NCBI GenBank assembly: GCA_023458755.1
Contig: JAEWYE010000088.1
Span: 1-9,026 of the forward strand
Source of the DNA: Bacillota bacterium
Lineage (GTDB): Bacteria > Bacillota > Clostridia > Oscillospirales > Acutalibacteraceae
Length of the DNA stretch: 9,026 nucleotides
Direction: 5' to 3'
In this document: in pieces, positions 1 to 5,815 of the stretch
Position numbering within the stretch: the first letter of the stretch is position 1
How the letters are laid out: every line of letters begins with the position of its first letter
Position numbers and translations under genes: made by a program
The notes under the pieces: model-generated
What the model saw: only the letters and a program-made list of their open reading frames with translations
What the model was told of the DNA's origin: nothing
The model's database searches: none

Positions 1-41
1 GCTTTAAATTCATTGTCATAAGATTTTTGATTTTGTGCCAT
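1..41 (-). CDS. IS3-family transposase OrfA, N-terminal 13 residues only
   Basis: The minus strand from 41 reads MAQNQKSYDNEFK and then leaves the window. From memory this matches the start of clostridial IS3/IS150-type OrfA proteins, whose helix-turn-helix domain recognises the IS ends and whose product is joined to OrfB by frameshifting. The ATG is preceded by AGGAG at 51-55, nine bases upstream. Only the first codons are visible, so the call rests on a short, characteristic N-terminus plus the terminus-like sequence upstream. Confidence 0.65.
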   Translation of the reverse strand, partial: MAQNQKSYDNEFK

Positions 42-79
42 AGGTTGTTTCTCCTGTTCTCGTATTGATTATGATTATA

Positions 80-108
80 TATCAAAGTCCTTGAGAATAG
101 GGTGTCAA
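80..108 (-). promoter_or_regulatory. Probable promoter of the IS3 OrfA gene
   Basis: The minus strand shows TTGACA (103-108), a 17-base spacer, then TTGATA (80-85), followed by the AGGAG site and ATG of OrfA. The -35 box is perfect and the -10 box is moderate. It lies just inside the inferred IS end, the usual place for an IS transposase promoter. Confidence 0.5.
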
Positions 109-111
109 CTT

Positions 112-603
112 TTATGATACAACATCACCAAGCCCATTAATTTCATCTATCTTTTTCATCTTATAAATTATTTTATTGCGAGAAAGCGGATGCTTCTCCC
201 CATTACTAAGGTAAAACAAGTCGTTAAACATTTCCAAGTGTTTGTCAAAGTACGAAATAAGATAAAGGGAAGCATCCTCTGCAAATGTGTCGAAAAATAC
301 TTTGTGTGCACCTTTTGGAGATTGAAAATTCTTTATGTCAATAACATCAAATGGTTTTTGTTCGTACTGGTAATACATTAACAAGAGATGCAAGCCCAAA
401 TGACTTCTAAAATTATTTATATGATAACTCCACGCATTGTATTGATCAATAAAATTGTCAGAAATCCACAAACTTGAATCCGTCACTGTTATCAGTGAAA
501 GTTTTTCCATATCAAATATGTTTCTGGCTTCAGCTCTTTGTTGAGGGTTAGGAAATCCAAAATAATCATATAAATTAAGTCGATTTGCTATGTCTTCACT
601 CAT
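112..603 (-). CDS. Hypothetical HEPN-like protein, 3' end truncated by the IS
   Basis: This 163-residue protein begins at an ATG preceded by AAAGGAG with good spacing. It is rich in aromatic residues and looks helical and soluble, with no signal peptide or membrane segment. A R-x5-H pattern (RSHLGLH, about residues 66-72), followed by a long amphipathic helical stretch, vaguely recalls HEPN proteins such as the Cthe_2314-like group. That is a weak, memory-based resemblance, and no function is assigned. The last residues and the TAA stop (112-114) lie in the inferred IS3 terminus, so the native C-terminus is probably lost. No partner gene is visible: the next gene is divergent and far away. 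A nuclease or toxin-antitoxin role would only be a guess. Confidence 0.6.
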   Translation of the reverse strand: MSEDIANRLNLYDYFGFPNPQQRAEARNIFDMEKLSLITVTDSSLWISDNFIDQYNAWSYHINNFRSHLGLHLLLMYYQYEQKPFDVIDIKNFQSPKGAHKVFFDTFAEDASLYLISYFDKHLEMFNDLFYLSNGEKHPLSRNKIIYKMKKIDEINGLGDVVS

Positions 604-642
604 ACAAGTATCTCCTTTGCACTACTTTCTGCCTTACTTAGA

Positions 643-671
643 AGTATACCATGCGTCCGCAATAATTGCAT
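643..671 (-). promoter_or_regulatory. Candidate extended -10 promoter for the gene at 112-603
   Basis: The minus strand has TGGTATACT (TATACT at 643-648), an extended -10 element about 40 bases before the start codon. The -35 position 17 bases upstream holds only ATGCAA (666-671), a poor match. The TG motif makes it plausible. Confidence 0.4.
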
Positions 672-851
672 TATTAAAACTACAATAGATTTCAATAAAA
701 TACAACCAACGCCTTAGTCTTATAGGGCAAAGGTCTGTAAATATATTTAATTTTAAGGCTGTGGTATTGTAATATTCGTCTGTTTGTGCCGATAAACCTT
801 ATTCTATGCGGATTTCCGAGTTTGTCCTTATGAACACTCGTACCAAAGAAA

Positions 852-902
852 AATAAAGCAAAGGGATTTGAACCACGAAGGTTCAAATCCCTTTGCTTTA
901 TT
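852..902. repeat. Perfect 23-bp inverted repeat with a 5-nt loop
   Basis: The arms at 852-874 and 880-902 are exact reverse complements around the loop acgaa. The inner arm reads GGTTCAAATCCCTTTG. There is no T run next to the stem, so it is not a textbook terminator. It sits between two divergently oriented genes (112-603 minus, 977 onward plus), so it is not placed to end either. It resembles a palindromic repeat or a MITE-like remnant. The GTTCAAATCC core recalls a tRNA T-arm, but no tRNA can be folded here. Confidence 0.85.
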
Positions 903-976
903 GCAGGCTTTTATGATCCAATTATTAAACTATACGCTCTACATTTAGCCGCTTATACTATTCTTCGAGGTGTATC

Positions 977-2085
977 ATGGATAAAAAATACGGAACATAT
1001 GTGATGATTTCAATGAAAATCATGACTTTTCAGGCGTCTGTTTTATAGGACGAGGTGATGACGCGGTTTTTGAACAAGCTTATGGCTTTGCACATAGAGG
1101 ATTTCGTATCCCCAATAGCCTTAATACTATGTTTGATACTGCATCTGTTACGAAAGTCTTTACTGCAACGGCCGTTTTGCTTTTAATAAAAAGAGGGCTT
1201 TTGAATTTTGACAAAAAAATTACGGATATCATAGACTTGGCGGGTACTGCGATTCCAACGGATGTGACGATCTATCATTTGCTTACTCATACCTCTGGTA
1301 TTGCAGATGATGCTGATGAGGAAGCCGGCGAAAATTACTCAGACTTATTTATCCTTAAGCCCAATTACTCAATACGAAATACAAGCGACTTTCTTCCGCA
1401 GTTTGTATATAAACAACCGCTCTTTAAGGCAGGGACAAATGTCAGATATAATAATTGCGCTTTTATCTTGCTGGGCTTGGCGATCGAAAAAGTAACTGGG
1501 CAGGACTACCGAAGTTTTGTTTCAGATCATGTTTTCAAGCCGTTGGGAATGCTGCGAACAAAATTCTGTGCTATGGATGAAATAAATGAAAATGTGGCAG
1601 AAGGCTATGTTGCTTGTTATGATGAAAAGAATCATTTTACGAAATGGAAAAAGAACATATACTCTTATCCGCCTGTAGGATCTCCAGATGGAGGAGTATA
1701 TACAACTGCTCAGGACTTTAATCTTTTTATCCGGAAACTCAAAGAAAATATATTGCTCGGCAAAGAATATACAGATATGTTGCTTGTACCTCATTGTAAA
1801 TTTGTAAGGCCATTTAATAAGTGGAAGCGGGTACCTGATGCGACGATAAGAAATGGATATGCCTTTGAATTCGTAGAAATTAAAGGTAATATTTTCTGCA
1901 TATGCAAAGATGGCTTAAACGACGGTGTAGGCGCCATGTTTTCTTATTACCCCCAAATCGATACTACAGCTATCATTCTGTGTAATCAGGACTGTAATAT
2001 TTGGCAGATGCACAGGGAAATTCAAACTGTGTTATACTATGATATATCAAATAAACATATCTTTGATATGCGACATACACGCTGA
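977..2085 (+). pseudogene. Class C beta-lactamase-like serine hydrolase, frameshifted near the start
   Basis: The protein belongs to the beta-lactamase/penicillin-binding-like serine hydrolases (PF00144 type). The long intact frame begins at 1129 with MFDTASVTK, containing the catalytic S-x-x-K, followed by HTSG and Y-N-N (the YxN motif). The frame is open upstream for about 48 codons with good homology-like sequence (HDFSGVCFIGRG, FEQAYGFAHRG) but has no start codon. The natural start is the ATG at 977, preceded by GAGGTG, which reads MDKKY. One extra A in the six-A run at 983-988 would join it to the main frame and give a 369-residue protein with Ser57 and Lys60. The gene is therefore probably inactive. 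Translation from ATG 1129 would lose the N-terminal strands of the fold. A sequencing error or slippage at the A run are alternatives. There is no signal peptide, and the substrate is unknown. Confidence 0.8.
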
Positions 2086-2127
2086 ACATAACCTTCTAGT
2101 CTGCAACTTTTATGGCCTAACTTTCCA

Positions 2128-2175
2128 CCAGCTTGAAGCTGGACACAAATCCCACACTCCACTTTGTGGAATGTG
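2128..2175. repeat. Two adjacent hairpins downstream of the serine hydrolase
   Basis: The first is CCAGCTT-g-AAGCTGG (2128-2142). The second is CACACTCCAC-ttt-GTGGAATGTG (2153-2175), which pairs at nine of ten positions. Both lie in the gene-free stretch between the hydrolase stop and the terminator. Neither has a T tail. They could be a structured 3' untranslated region or remnants of other DNA. Confidence 0.6.
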
Positions 2176-2227
2176 TTTTGCTTTGTACCCGCGCTGTGGG
2201 TGCATCTATTTTAACCGAATGACACAT

Positions 2228-2260
2228 AAAACCTTCGAATTATCGGGGGTTTTATTTTTT
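2228..2260 (+). terminator. Rho-independent terminator
   Basis: The stem AAAACCTTCGA (2228-2238) pairs with TCGGGGGTTTT (2243-2253) around an ATTA loop, with two T-G wobbles, and is followed by six T residues (2255-2260). It is oriented to end plus-strand transcription from the serine hydrolase region and insulates the collagen-like gene. From here to the promoter at 2495 the DNA is AT-rich with no gene that I can support. Confidence 0.8.
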
Positions 2261-2494
2261 GTGTTGTATATACAACTTTTACTAATTCAGTTATAAAAAG
2301 ATGGATTATAGAAAAACGAAAATAAAGGATTATGAAAACTGAACAATGAAAAGACCTTCTGATGTATAGCCAGCGTAAAAAATTGCGCAATCGGGAAAAG
2401 TTTTATTGTTTTCGAAGTATGTGACAGAAGCGGTTGTCAGGCAATTAAAATATGCATGTAGAAATTCACTGAATAATTTTGGGTATATTCACTA

Positions 2495-2523
2495 TTGAAT
2501 TAATCGAACATATGTTCTATATT
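2495..2523 (+). promoter_or_regulatory. Promoter of the collagen-like gene
   Basis: TTGAAT (2495-2500) and TATATT (2518-2523) are separated by exactly 17 bases, a good sigma-A-type promoter. The start codon of the collagen-like gene is 62 bases downstream. The spacer is largely filled by the LexA box listed separately. Confidence 0.7.
2505..2518. promoter_or_regulatory. LexA/DinR (SOS) operator
   Basis: CGAACATATGTTCT fits the Gram-positive SOS box CGAACRNRYGTTYC at every position except the last, and contains a perfect 12-bp palindrome GAACATATGTTC (2506-2517). It lies between the -35 and -10 boxes, where bound LexA would block RNA polymerase. The site and its position are seen directly. 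SOS control is inferred from the known B. subtilis-type consensus. Confidence 0.75.
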
Positions 2524-2584
2524 ATCATTAACACATGTGGAGAAACTATTAATTAACAAATCTTTAAAGTGGAAGGAAGTTATT

Positions 2585-3061
2585 ATGAAAGAAGGTTTTG
2601 AGGTAGTGAATATGCACGGTTCTGCCAGTGGCGTCATTCCTGTCCCGATTATAGGGGAAAATGGCAACTGGTATGTAGGAAATGAAGATACGAATGTAAA
2701 AGCAGAAGGAATCGATGGAAAAGATGGTGAGATGGGACCGGAAGGCCCTCAGGGCCCGAAAGGCGAGCAGGGTGATATTGGACCGGAAGGCCCGCAGGGT
2801 TTAAAGGGAGATACTGGTGCGGAAGGTCCTCAGGGTCCCAAAGGTGACAAGGGCGATAAAGGAGATAAAGGTGAGACGGGACCGCAGGGGCCCAAGGGAG
2901 ATACTGGTGCTACGGGTATACAAGGACCCAAAGGCGATACTGGAGCGTATATAATAGGAAAACAAACTACCTGTAAAATTGCGGTTCTATTAAACCGCAT
3001 TCTGATGGGTGTTGACCTCGATATATTCAGCTATTCGGCGGTATTCATTGGCAAATTTTAA
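2585..3061 (+). CDS. Collagen-like Gly-X-Y repeat protein, interrupted by the integrated element
   Basis: The chosen start is ATG 2585, preceded by GGAAGGAAG. An in-frame GTG at 2537 would add 16 residues but has no comparable site. Residues 1-41 form an N-terminal head with a GENGNWYVGNEDT motif that is common in Bacillota collagen-like and phage-tail proteins. Residues 42-122 are about 27 uninterrupted Gly-X-Y triplets rich in GPKGDTG and GPQGPKG, expected to form a trimeric triple helix on a surface or fibre structure. At about residue 122 (position 2948) the repeat stops in mid-run. The remaining 36 residues are unrelated, read through the element end and overlap the recombinase gene on the opposite strand, so they are not native. 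The rest of the gene should lie beyond the far end of the element. No signal peptide or anchor is visible in this part. The promoter carries a LexA box. Confidence 0.75.
   Translation: MKEGFEVVNMHGSASGVIPVPIIGENGNWYVGNEDTNVKAEGIDGKDGEMGPEGPQGPKGEQGDIGPEGPQGLKGDTGAEGPQGPKGDKGDKGDKGETGPQGPKGDTGATGIQGPKGDTGAYIIGKQTTCKIAVLLNRILMGVDLDIFSYSAVFIGKF
2940..2965. other. Probable attachment junction (element end, att site)
   Basis: The last intact Gly-X-Y codons, GGA GCG, end at 2947. From there the DNA reads TATATAATAGGAAAAC and no longer encodes collagen repeats. The recombinase stop codon is at 2990-2992, so the junction lies about 40 bases outside it, a normal layout for elements moved by large serine recombinases. 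The exact 2-base crossover core cannot be read from one end alone. Confidence 0.6.
2981..2998 (-). terminator. Weak hairpin at the recombinase stop codon
   Basis: GCGGTT (2981-2986) pairs with AACCGC (2993-2998) across a six-base loop that contains the recombinase stop. On the minus strand it is followed after one base by ATTTTAC, a poor T tract. It could weakly terminate recombinase transcripts before they enter the interrupted gene antisense. Confidence 0.35.
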
Positions 3062-4669
3062 GCTAACGCTGATATTGCCATTCTCGTACACCTTGATTTG
3101 CTCTACGAGTTCAATTAAGACCTCTCTTGTTAGTTTGTCGATATTTTCATATTTCCTAAAGGTAGCTAAGAATGGGTTTTCTGTATCAATCCCATTTTCA
3201 AGTTCTTCCTTTTCTTCATGCAGGTTGCCTATAACTTCGTTAAGGGCTTCAATCTGTCGTCCATAATCTTCTTGCATATAGCGGTACTGTTTGTGAGAAA
3301 TCTCTCCGTCTTTCCAATCCTGATAGATACTTTTTTGATACCGTGCGATTTTAGAAAGTTCTTTTTCCTTTGCCGCTATAAGTTCGTTCAGTCTTATAGA
3401 CTGGCTTTTCTGCAAGGGAGCAGTATTAATACGGGAAACAATTTCAGAAAATGCTACCGCAACATAAACCTGTTGGCGAATGGCATACAGTACCCCTTGT
3501 TCCAAATGATTATGGCGTATTGTATGCTTTGTGCAAGCTGTTTTTGACTGGTCTTTATAGGTGCGGCAATGGTAATAAACATTTTCTTTTACTTTGCTTC
3601 GTGTCATAGCTTTGCCACAATCGGCGCAACGCAGAAAACCGCTGAACAAATATAATTCCTTTCCTTGCGGTGCGGTGCGGGTGTCCTTTTTCATAAGGTC
3701 TTGTACTCTGGCGAAATCCTCCCGGCTGATAATCGGTTCATGGGTATTTTCAACAATGTACCATTCATCTTCCGGGACAGCTTCCTGCACATGGATTTTA
3801 TAACTTTTTATGCGGTAGCGTCCTTGTACCATATCGCCAACATAAATGCGGTTTTTCAAAATGCCGGTTATGCTGATTGCCGCCCAGAGAGAATTGCCCT
3901 CTGTAGCATTAGGGTTTTGATATTTCATGCCCTTACTTCTCTTGTAAGCTGCCGGACATAAAATACCACTACTATTGAGTTTTCGTACAATCGCATTTTT
4001 GCTCATGCCCTCTAAAAACCATGCGAATATGCTTTTCACATTTTCAGCCGCTTCTTCATCAATCAAAAGGGCGTTTTTGTCCTCCGGGTCTTTCATATAA
4101 CCATAAGCCGCAAAAGAACCGATATGTAGGCCTTTTTCCCGCTTCTTATCAAAAGTTCTCCGAATACTCTCTGATGTACCCCTTGCGTGTTCTTCGTTCA
4201 AAACCCCTTGAACTGGAACAGCGATATTTTGGGCGTTTTGAGGGTCTTTGTAGGTATCAACGGGCTGTTGGTAAAGAGAGATAAATCGCACGTCATTTCG
4301 GGGAAACCAGTCGCCAAGATAATAGCTTTGGTCGCCATTGTTACGAAAACTCCGAGCAAGGTTCTTTACAATCACACAGTTGACTTTCCCCTTTTGAATA
4401 TCGGATAAAAGTCTTTGGAAATTCTCACGTTCTTCATCTGTTGTGCCGCTTACACCATCGTCAACATATTCCCCGACGAAAATATATTCGTCGCCATCGT
4501 CCTGCTGTTCAAGAAAATCGGTTAGAATAAGTCTTTGATTGGTAATGCTCTCGGATTCATCTTTTCCTCGTTTATCCTCACGGGATAATCGAATGTAGAA
4601 TGCAACATACCACACCTTGTTTTTGGGTGCTGATTTTGTAATGGTCTGCCTATCGGCTACTCGTGCCAT
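2990..4669 (-). CDS. Large serine recombinase (site-specific integrase)
   Basis: This 559-residue enzyme cuts and rejoins DNA through a serine nucleophile to integrate or excise the element. The N-terminal resolvase domain (about 20-160) has YIRLSRED with the likely catalytic Ser29, DDGVSGT near 70-76 and the KNLARSFRNN arginine motif at 102-111. The central recombinase domain (about 175-320) is followed by a zinc-ribbon pattern with Cys348, Cys351, Cys368 and Cys379, a coiled coil of roughly 420-495, and a DUF4368-like tail. The length and order are those of TndX/TnpX-type enzymes. Start ATG 4669 has AAGGAGG six bases upstream. The gene reads toward the element end and stops about 40 bases from the junction. 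It has its own promoter at 4700-4728. The sequence looks intact and probably active. Confidence 0.95.
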   Translation of the reverse strand: MARVADRQTITKSAPKNKVWYVAFYIRLSREDKRGKDESESITNQRLILTDFLEQQDDGDEYIFVGEYVDDGVSGTTDEERENFQRLLSDIQKGKVNCVIVKNLARSFRNNGDQSYYLGDWFPRNDVRFISLYQQPVDTYKDPQNAQNIAVPVQGVLNEEHARGTSESIRRTFDKKREKGLHIGSFAAYGYMKDPEDKNALLIDEEAAENVKSIFAWFLEGMSKNAIVRKLNSSGILCPAAYKRSKGMKYQNPNATEGNSLWAAISITGILKNRIYVGDMVQGRYRIKSYKIHVQEAVPEDEWYIVENTHEPIISREDFARVQDLMKKDTRTAPQGKELYLFSGFLRCADCGKAMTRSKVKENVYYHCRTYKDQSKTACTKHTIRHNHLEQGVLYAIRQQVYVAVAFSEIVSRINTAPLQKSQSIRLNELIAAKEKELSKIARYQKSIYQDWKDGEISHKQYRYMQEDYGRQIEALNEVIGNLHEEKEELENGIDTENPFLATFRKYENIDKLTREVLIELVEQIKVYENGNISVSLKFANEYRRIAEYIEVNTHQNAV

Positions 4670-4699
4670 GCGTCCTCCTTCCTATCACATTACACCTAT

Positions 4700-4728
4700 A
4701 TTATACCATTTTGGCGTAATGCGAACAA
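4700..4728 (-). promoter_or_regulatory. Recombinase promoter
   Basis: The minus strand has TTGTTC (4723-4728), a 17-base spacer and TATAAT (4700-4705), preceded by TGG as an extended -10. It lies about 30 bases before the recombinase start and just downstream of the stop of the preceding small gene, so the recombinase can be transcribed separately. Confidence 0.7.
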
Positions 4729-4755
4729 TGTTGTCGGAGGCGCAAAGTCGCATTA
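4717..4755. repeat. Inverted repeat across the recombinase promoter -35 region
   Basis: TAATGCGA (4717-4724) and TCGCATTA (4748-4755) are perfect 8-bp inverted copies 23 bases apart. The left copy overlaps the -35 box, and the right copy reaches the stop codon of the gene at 4753-5016. It could be a pair of operator half-sites, or a hairpin in the upstream transcript. No regulator is identified. Confidence 0.5.
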
Positions 4756-5016
4756 TAAGCCACTTTTCTTGCGTATTAGGAAGTTTGTAAGTACCTCTTG
4801 AATTGGTGGTGCATTATCGTCAAATTCAAGTTTGATACCCATATCCCCATAACGAAAGCATAAGGGGTTTTTCAGCTTCTCCAAAACATAGGTCAGCCGT
4901 TTCTCTTTGGGCAGGGAATTATCAAGTTCCAACATACTTATATCAGCCAGTTTCCCTACATCTACCGTTTCTATATTTACGCTCATAAAATCATCTACCA
5001 TTTTCGGCGTAATCAT
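4753..5016 (-). CDS. Small accessory protein of clostridial elements (DUF6870-like)
   Basis: A strong AGGAGGTG (5024-5031) precedes three consecutive ATG codons. The third (5016) gives the best spacing and starts MITPKMVDDF; the second (5019) is almost equally likely. The 87-residue product is acidic and soluble, with VDIGKLADI-like phrasing (NIETVDVGKLADISMLELD), then KEKRLTYVLEKLKNP and a short beta-rich end. From memory this pattern resembles the DUF6870-type small proteins found beside serine recombinases in clostridial elements. Their function is unknown to me. It lies directly upstream of the recombinase, 83 bases from its start, so it could serve as an excision or recombination helper, but that is inference from position only. 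Confidence 0.7.
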   Translation of the reverse strand: MITPKMVDDFMSVNIETVDVGKLADISMLELDNSLPKEKRLTYVLEKLKNPLCFRYGDMGIKLEFDDNAPPIQEVLTNFLIRKKSGL

Positions 5017-5085
5017 CATCATGCACCTCCTGTTCTGCATGATTAAATATATGCGTTTCCCGGTTTGTCCTATGAGGAAACACAA

Positions 5086-5121
5086 AAGACTACCACTTTT
5101 TACCACGAAAGTGATAGCCTT
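5086..5121 (-). terminator. 14-bp stem-loop between the two small genes
   Basis: Positions 5086-5099 and 5108-5121 pair over 14 positions around an 8-base loop. On the minus-strand RNA the two non-Watson-Crick positions are G-U wobbles, while on the plus-strand RNA they would be A-C mismatches. The structure is therefore tuned to minus-strand transcripts. It is followed by CTTTTGTGTTT, an imperfect T tract, so it may be a leaky terminator or attenuator. Confidence 0.55.
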
Positions 5122-5135
5122 TCATTTTTCCTCAT

Positions 5136-5160
5136 ACTTCGGGCCAAGTTGTCCCGAAGT
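5136..5160. repeat. 25-bp palindrome, copy 1
   Basis: ACTTCGGG and CCCGAAGT flank the centre cCAAgTTGt, so the whole is a dyad centred on one G, with only one unpaired position per side. It starts directly at the last base of the stop codon of the gene at 5160-5360. A second copy differing by a single base lies at 6312-6336. Confidence 0.85.
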
Positions 5161-5360
5161 CAATAAGGGCTGTTTTGATAATGTTGTTCTGCTTCCTCTA
5201 TGCTGCGCATATCGAAAACATAATAAAGTTCCGAAACCACACGCTTTATATCTTCCGGGCTAAAATCACAATTTTCCATCGCCCAAATGATATAACCACG
5301 GCAAGCGTCATTACTCCATCGTTCAGCCATCATCATATCTAAAATCTTATTTTTTTCCAT
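5160..5360 (-). CDS. Small hypothetical acidic protein
   Basis: This is a 66-residue soluble helical protein starting MEKNKILDMMMAERWSNDAC and containing IIWAMENCDFSPEDIKRVV. The ATG is preceded by GGGAGA seven bases upstream. There are no membrane segments and no recognised DNA-binding motif. I do not recognise a characterised family, although proteins of this style occur in clostridial integrative elements. It lies between two strong RNA/DNA structures: the 25-bp palindrome touching its stop and the large inverted repeat 24 bases before its start. The 13 bases across its start codon are repeated, in inverted form, in the leader of the sigma-like gene. Confidence 0.65.
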   Translation of the reverse strand: MEKNKILDMMMAERWSNDACRGYIIWAMENCDFSPEDIKRVVSELYYVFDMRSIEEAEQHYQNSPY

Positions 5361-5383
5361 TTCGATTCTCCCATTGTTAAAAT

Positions 5384-5451
5384 AGGGGGACGTACCGCAC
5401 CGGAAAGGATCGGGCTGTCATCAGACAGAAAAACCCGGAGCGGTACGCCCT
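5384..5451. repeat. Large nested inverted repeat in the leader of the 66-residue gene
   Basis: CGTACCGC (5391-5398) pairs with GCGGTACG (5440-5447), extended inward by CCGG (5400-5403) with CCGG (5435-5438) and outward by AGGG (5384-5387) with CCCT (5448-5451). Inside lies a second hairpin, CTGTC (5415-5419) with GACAG (5424-5428) around ATCA. Such a long, nested and GC-rich structure just before a gene suggests a structured RNA leader or a protein-binding/nicking site. No T tract follows it. Confidence 0.7.
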
Positions 5452-5750
5452 ATATATAAAAACGATGATTCAGACGGGCGGCGGCAACCACCCTCATAGG
5501 AATTTCACCTCACCCCATGCTTATGGCGTGGCGGTCAATGCTGTGAAGCGTTCAAACCGCAAGTATCAATATGCAATCAAGAGATTATCGCCGGGCAGCT
5601 TGCCATTTCCGCCCTGTCGCAGTTGGTATTTTTCGCTCACGCTCCGTTTAGGTCTTTCCCCCTTTCGGCGGGCGGTCATGGCGTACCCTGCGTTTCGGCT
5701 CCCTCTTGATTGAACGTATCCGAACCATCGGTATTCAGTTGTCAAAGGGC
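5452..5750. other. GC-richer gene-free stretch of about 300 bases
   Basis: Between the large inverted repeat and the sigma-like gene the DNA is clearly richer in GC than its surroundings. A plus-strand open frame (5465-5713) has no ribosome binding site, runs against all element genes and reads like an accidental frame. On the minus strand a TTGACA occurs near 5739-5744 without a convincing -10 box. The stretch may be a long untranslated leader or non-coding RNA for the genes at 5360 and below. Confidence 0.5.
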
Positions 5751-5778
5751 ATTAGAAAGAAAAGAAATTCTTTCTAAT
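5751..5778. repeat. 11-bp inverted repeat after the sigma-like gene
   Basis: ATTAGAAAGAA (5751-5761) and TTCTTTCTAAT (5768-5778) are perfect inverted copies with a six-base loop, 37 bases downstream of the sigma-like gene's stop. No T run follows on the minus strand, so it is a possible weak terminator or processing hairpin. Confidence 0.6.
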
Positions 5779-5815
5779 AGCCATGAGATTCAGAGGGCAA
5801 ATTCGGAATGGGTAA

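Larger units (their letters stand above)
1..121 (-). mobile_element. IS3-family insertion sequence, one end (partial)
   Basis: The minus strand carries the start of an IS3-family OrfA. Upstream of it the DNA ends in a plausible terminal repeat. Read on the minus strand from 121 the terminus starts TGTATCATAAAAGTTGACA, which fits the 5'-TG...CA-3' ends of IS3 elements. The -35 hexamer TTGACA lies inside this end. The exact boundary is inferred, because the other end and the 3-4 bp target duplication are outside the window. The neighbouring gene at 112-603 takes its stop codon from this sequence, which suggests that the IS inserted into it. Confidence 0.6.
604..976. other. Intergenic gap of about 370 bases without a credible gene
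   Basis: Apart from the candidate promoter near 643-671 and the hairpin at 852-902, I see no supported feature. A minus-strand open frame at 692-886 has only a TTG start, no ribosome binding site and runs into the hairpin, so it is not called. The stretch may contain a decayed mobile element, but nothing identifies it. Confidence 0.5.

Noticed and set aside
692..886. Minus-strand open frame of 64 codons
   Set aside because: It starts with TTG inside the perfect hairpin, has no ribosome binding site and no recognisable protein pattern.
875..905. tRNA 3' end suggested by GGTTCAAATCC
   Set aside because: The T-stem does not pair correctly and no anticodon or acceptor arms can be built upstream, so this is only the arm of the hairpin.
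2039..2296. Plus-strand open frame of 85 codons after the serine hydrolase
   Set aside because: It overlaps the hydrolase end in another frame, passes through two hairpins and the terminator, and has no ribosome binding site.
2537..2584. GTG start giving a 16-residue longer collagen-like protein
   Set aside because: There is no Shine-Dalgarno sequence before the GTG, while ATG 2585 has GGAAGGAAG at good spacing and begins the normal head domain.
2741..2947. Tandem DNA repeat or CRISPR-like array
   Set aside because: The periodicity is 9 bases from Gly-X-Y codons, with no spacers, so it is a coding repeat.
5465..5713. Plus-strand open frame of 82 codons
   Set aside because: It lacks a ribosome binding site, opposes all element genes and lies in a structured non-coding stretch; similar frames are often auto-annotated but look accidental.
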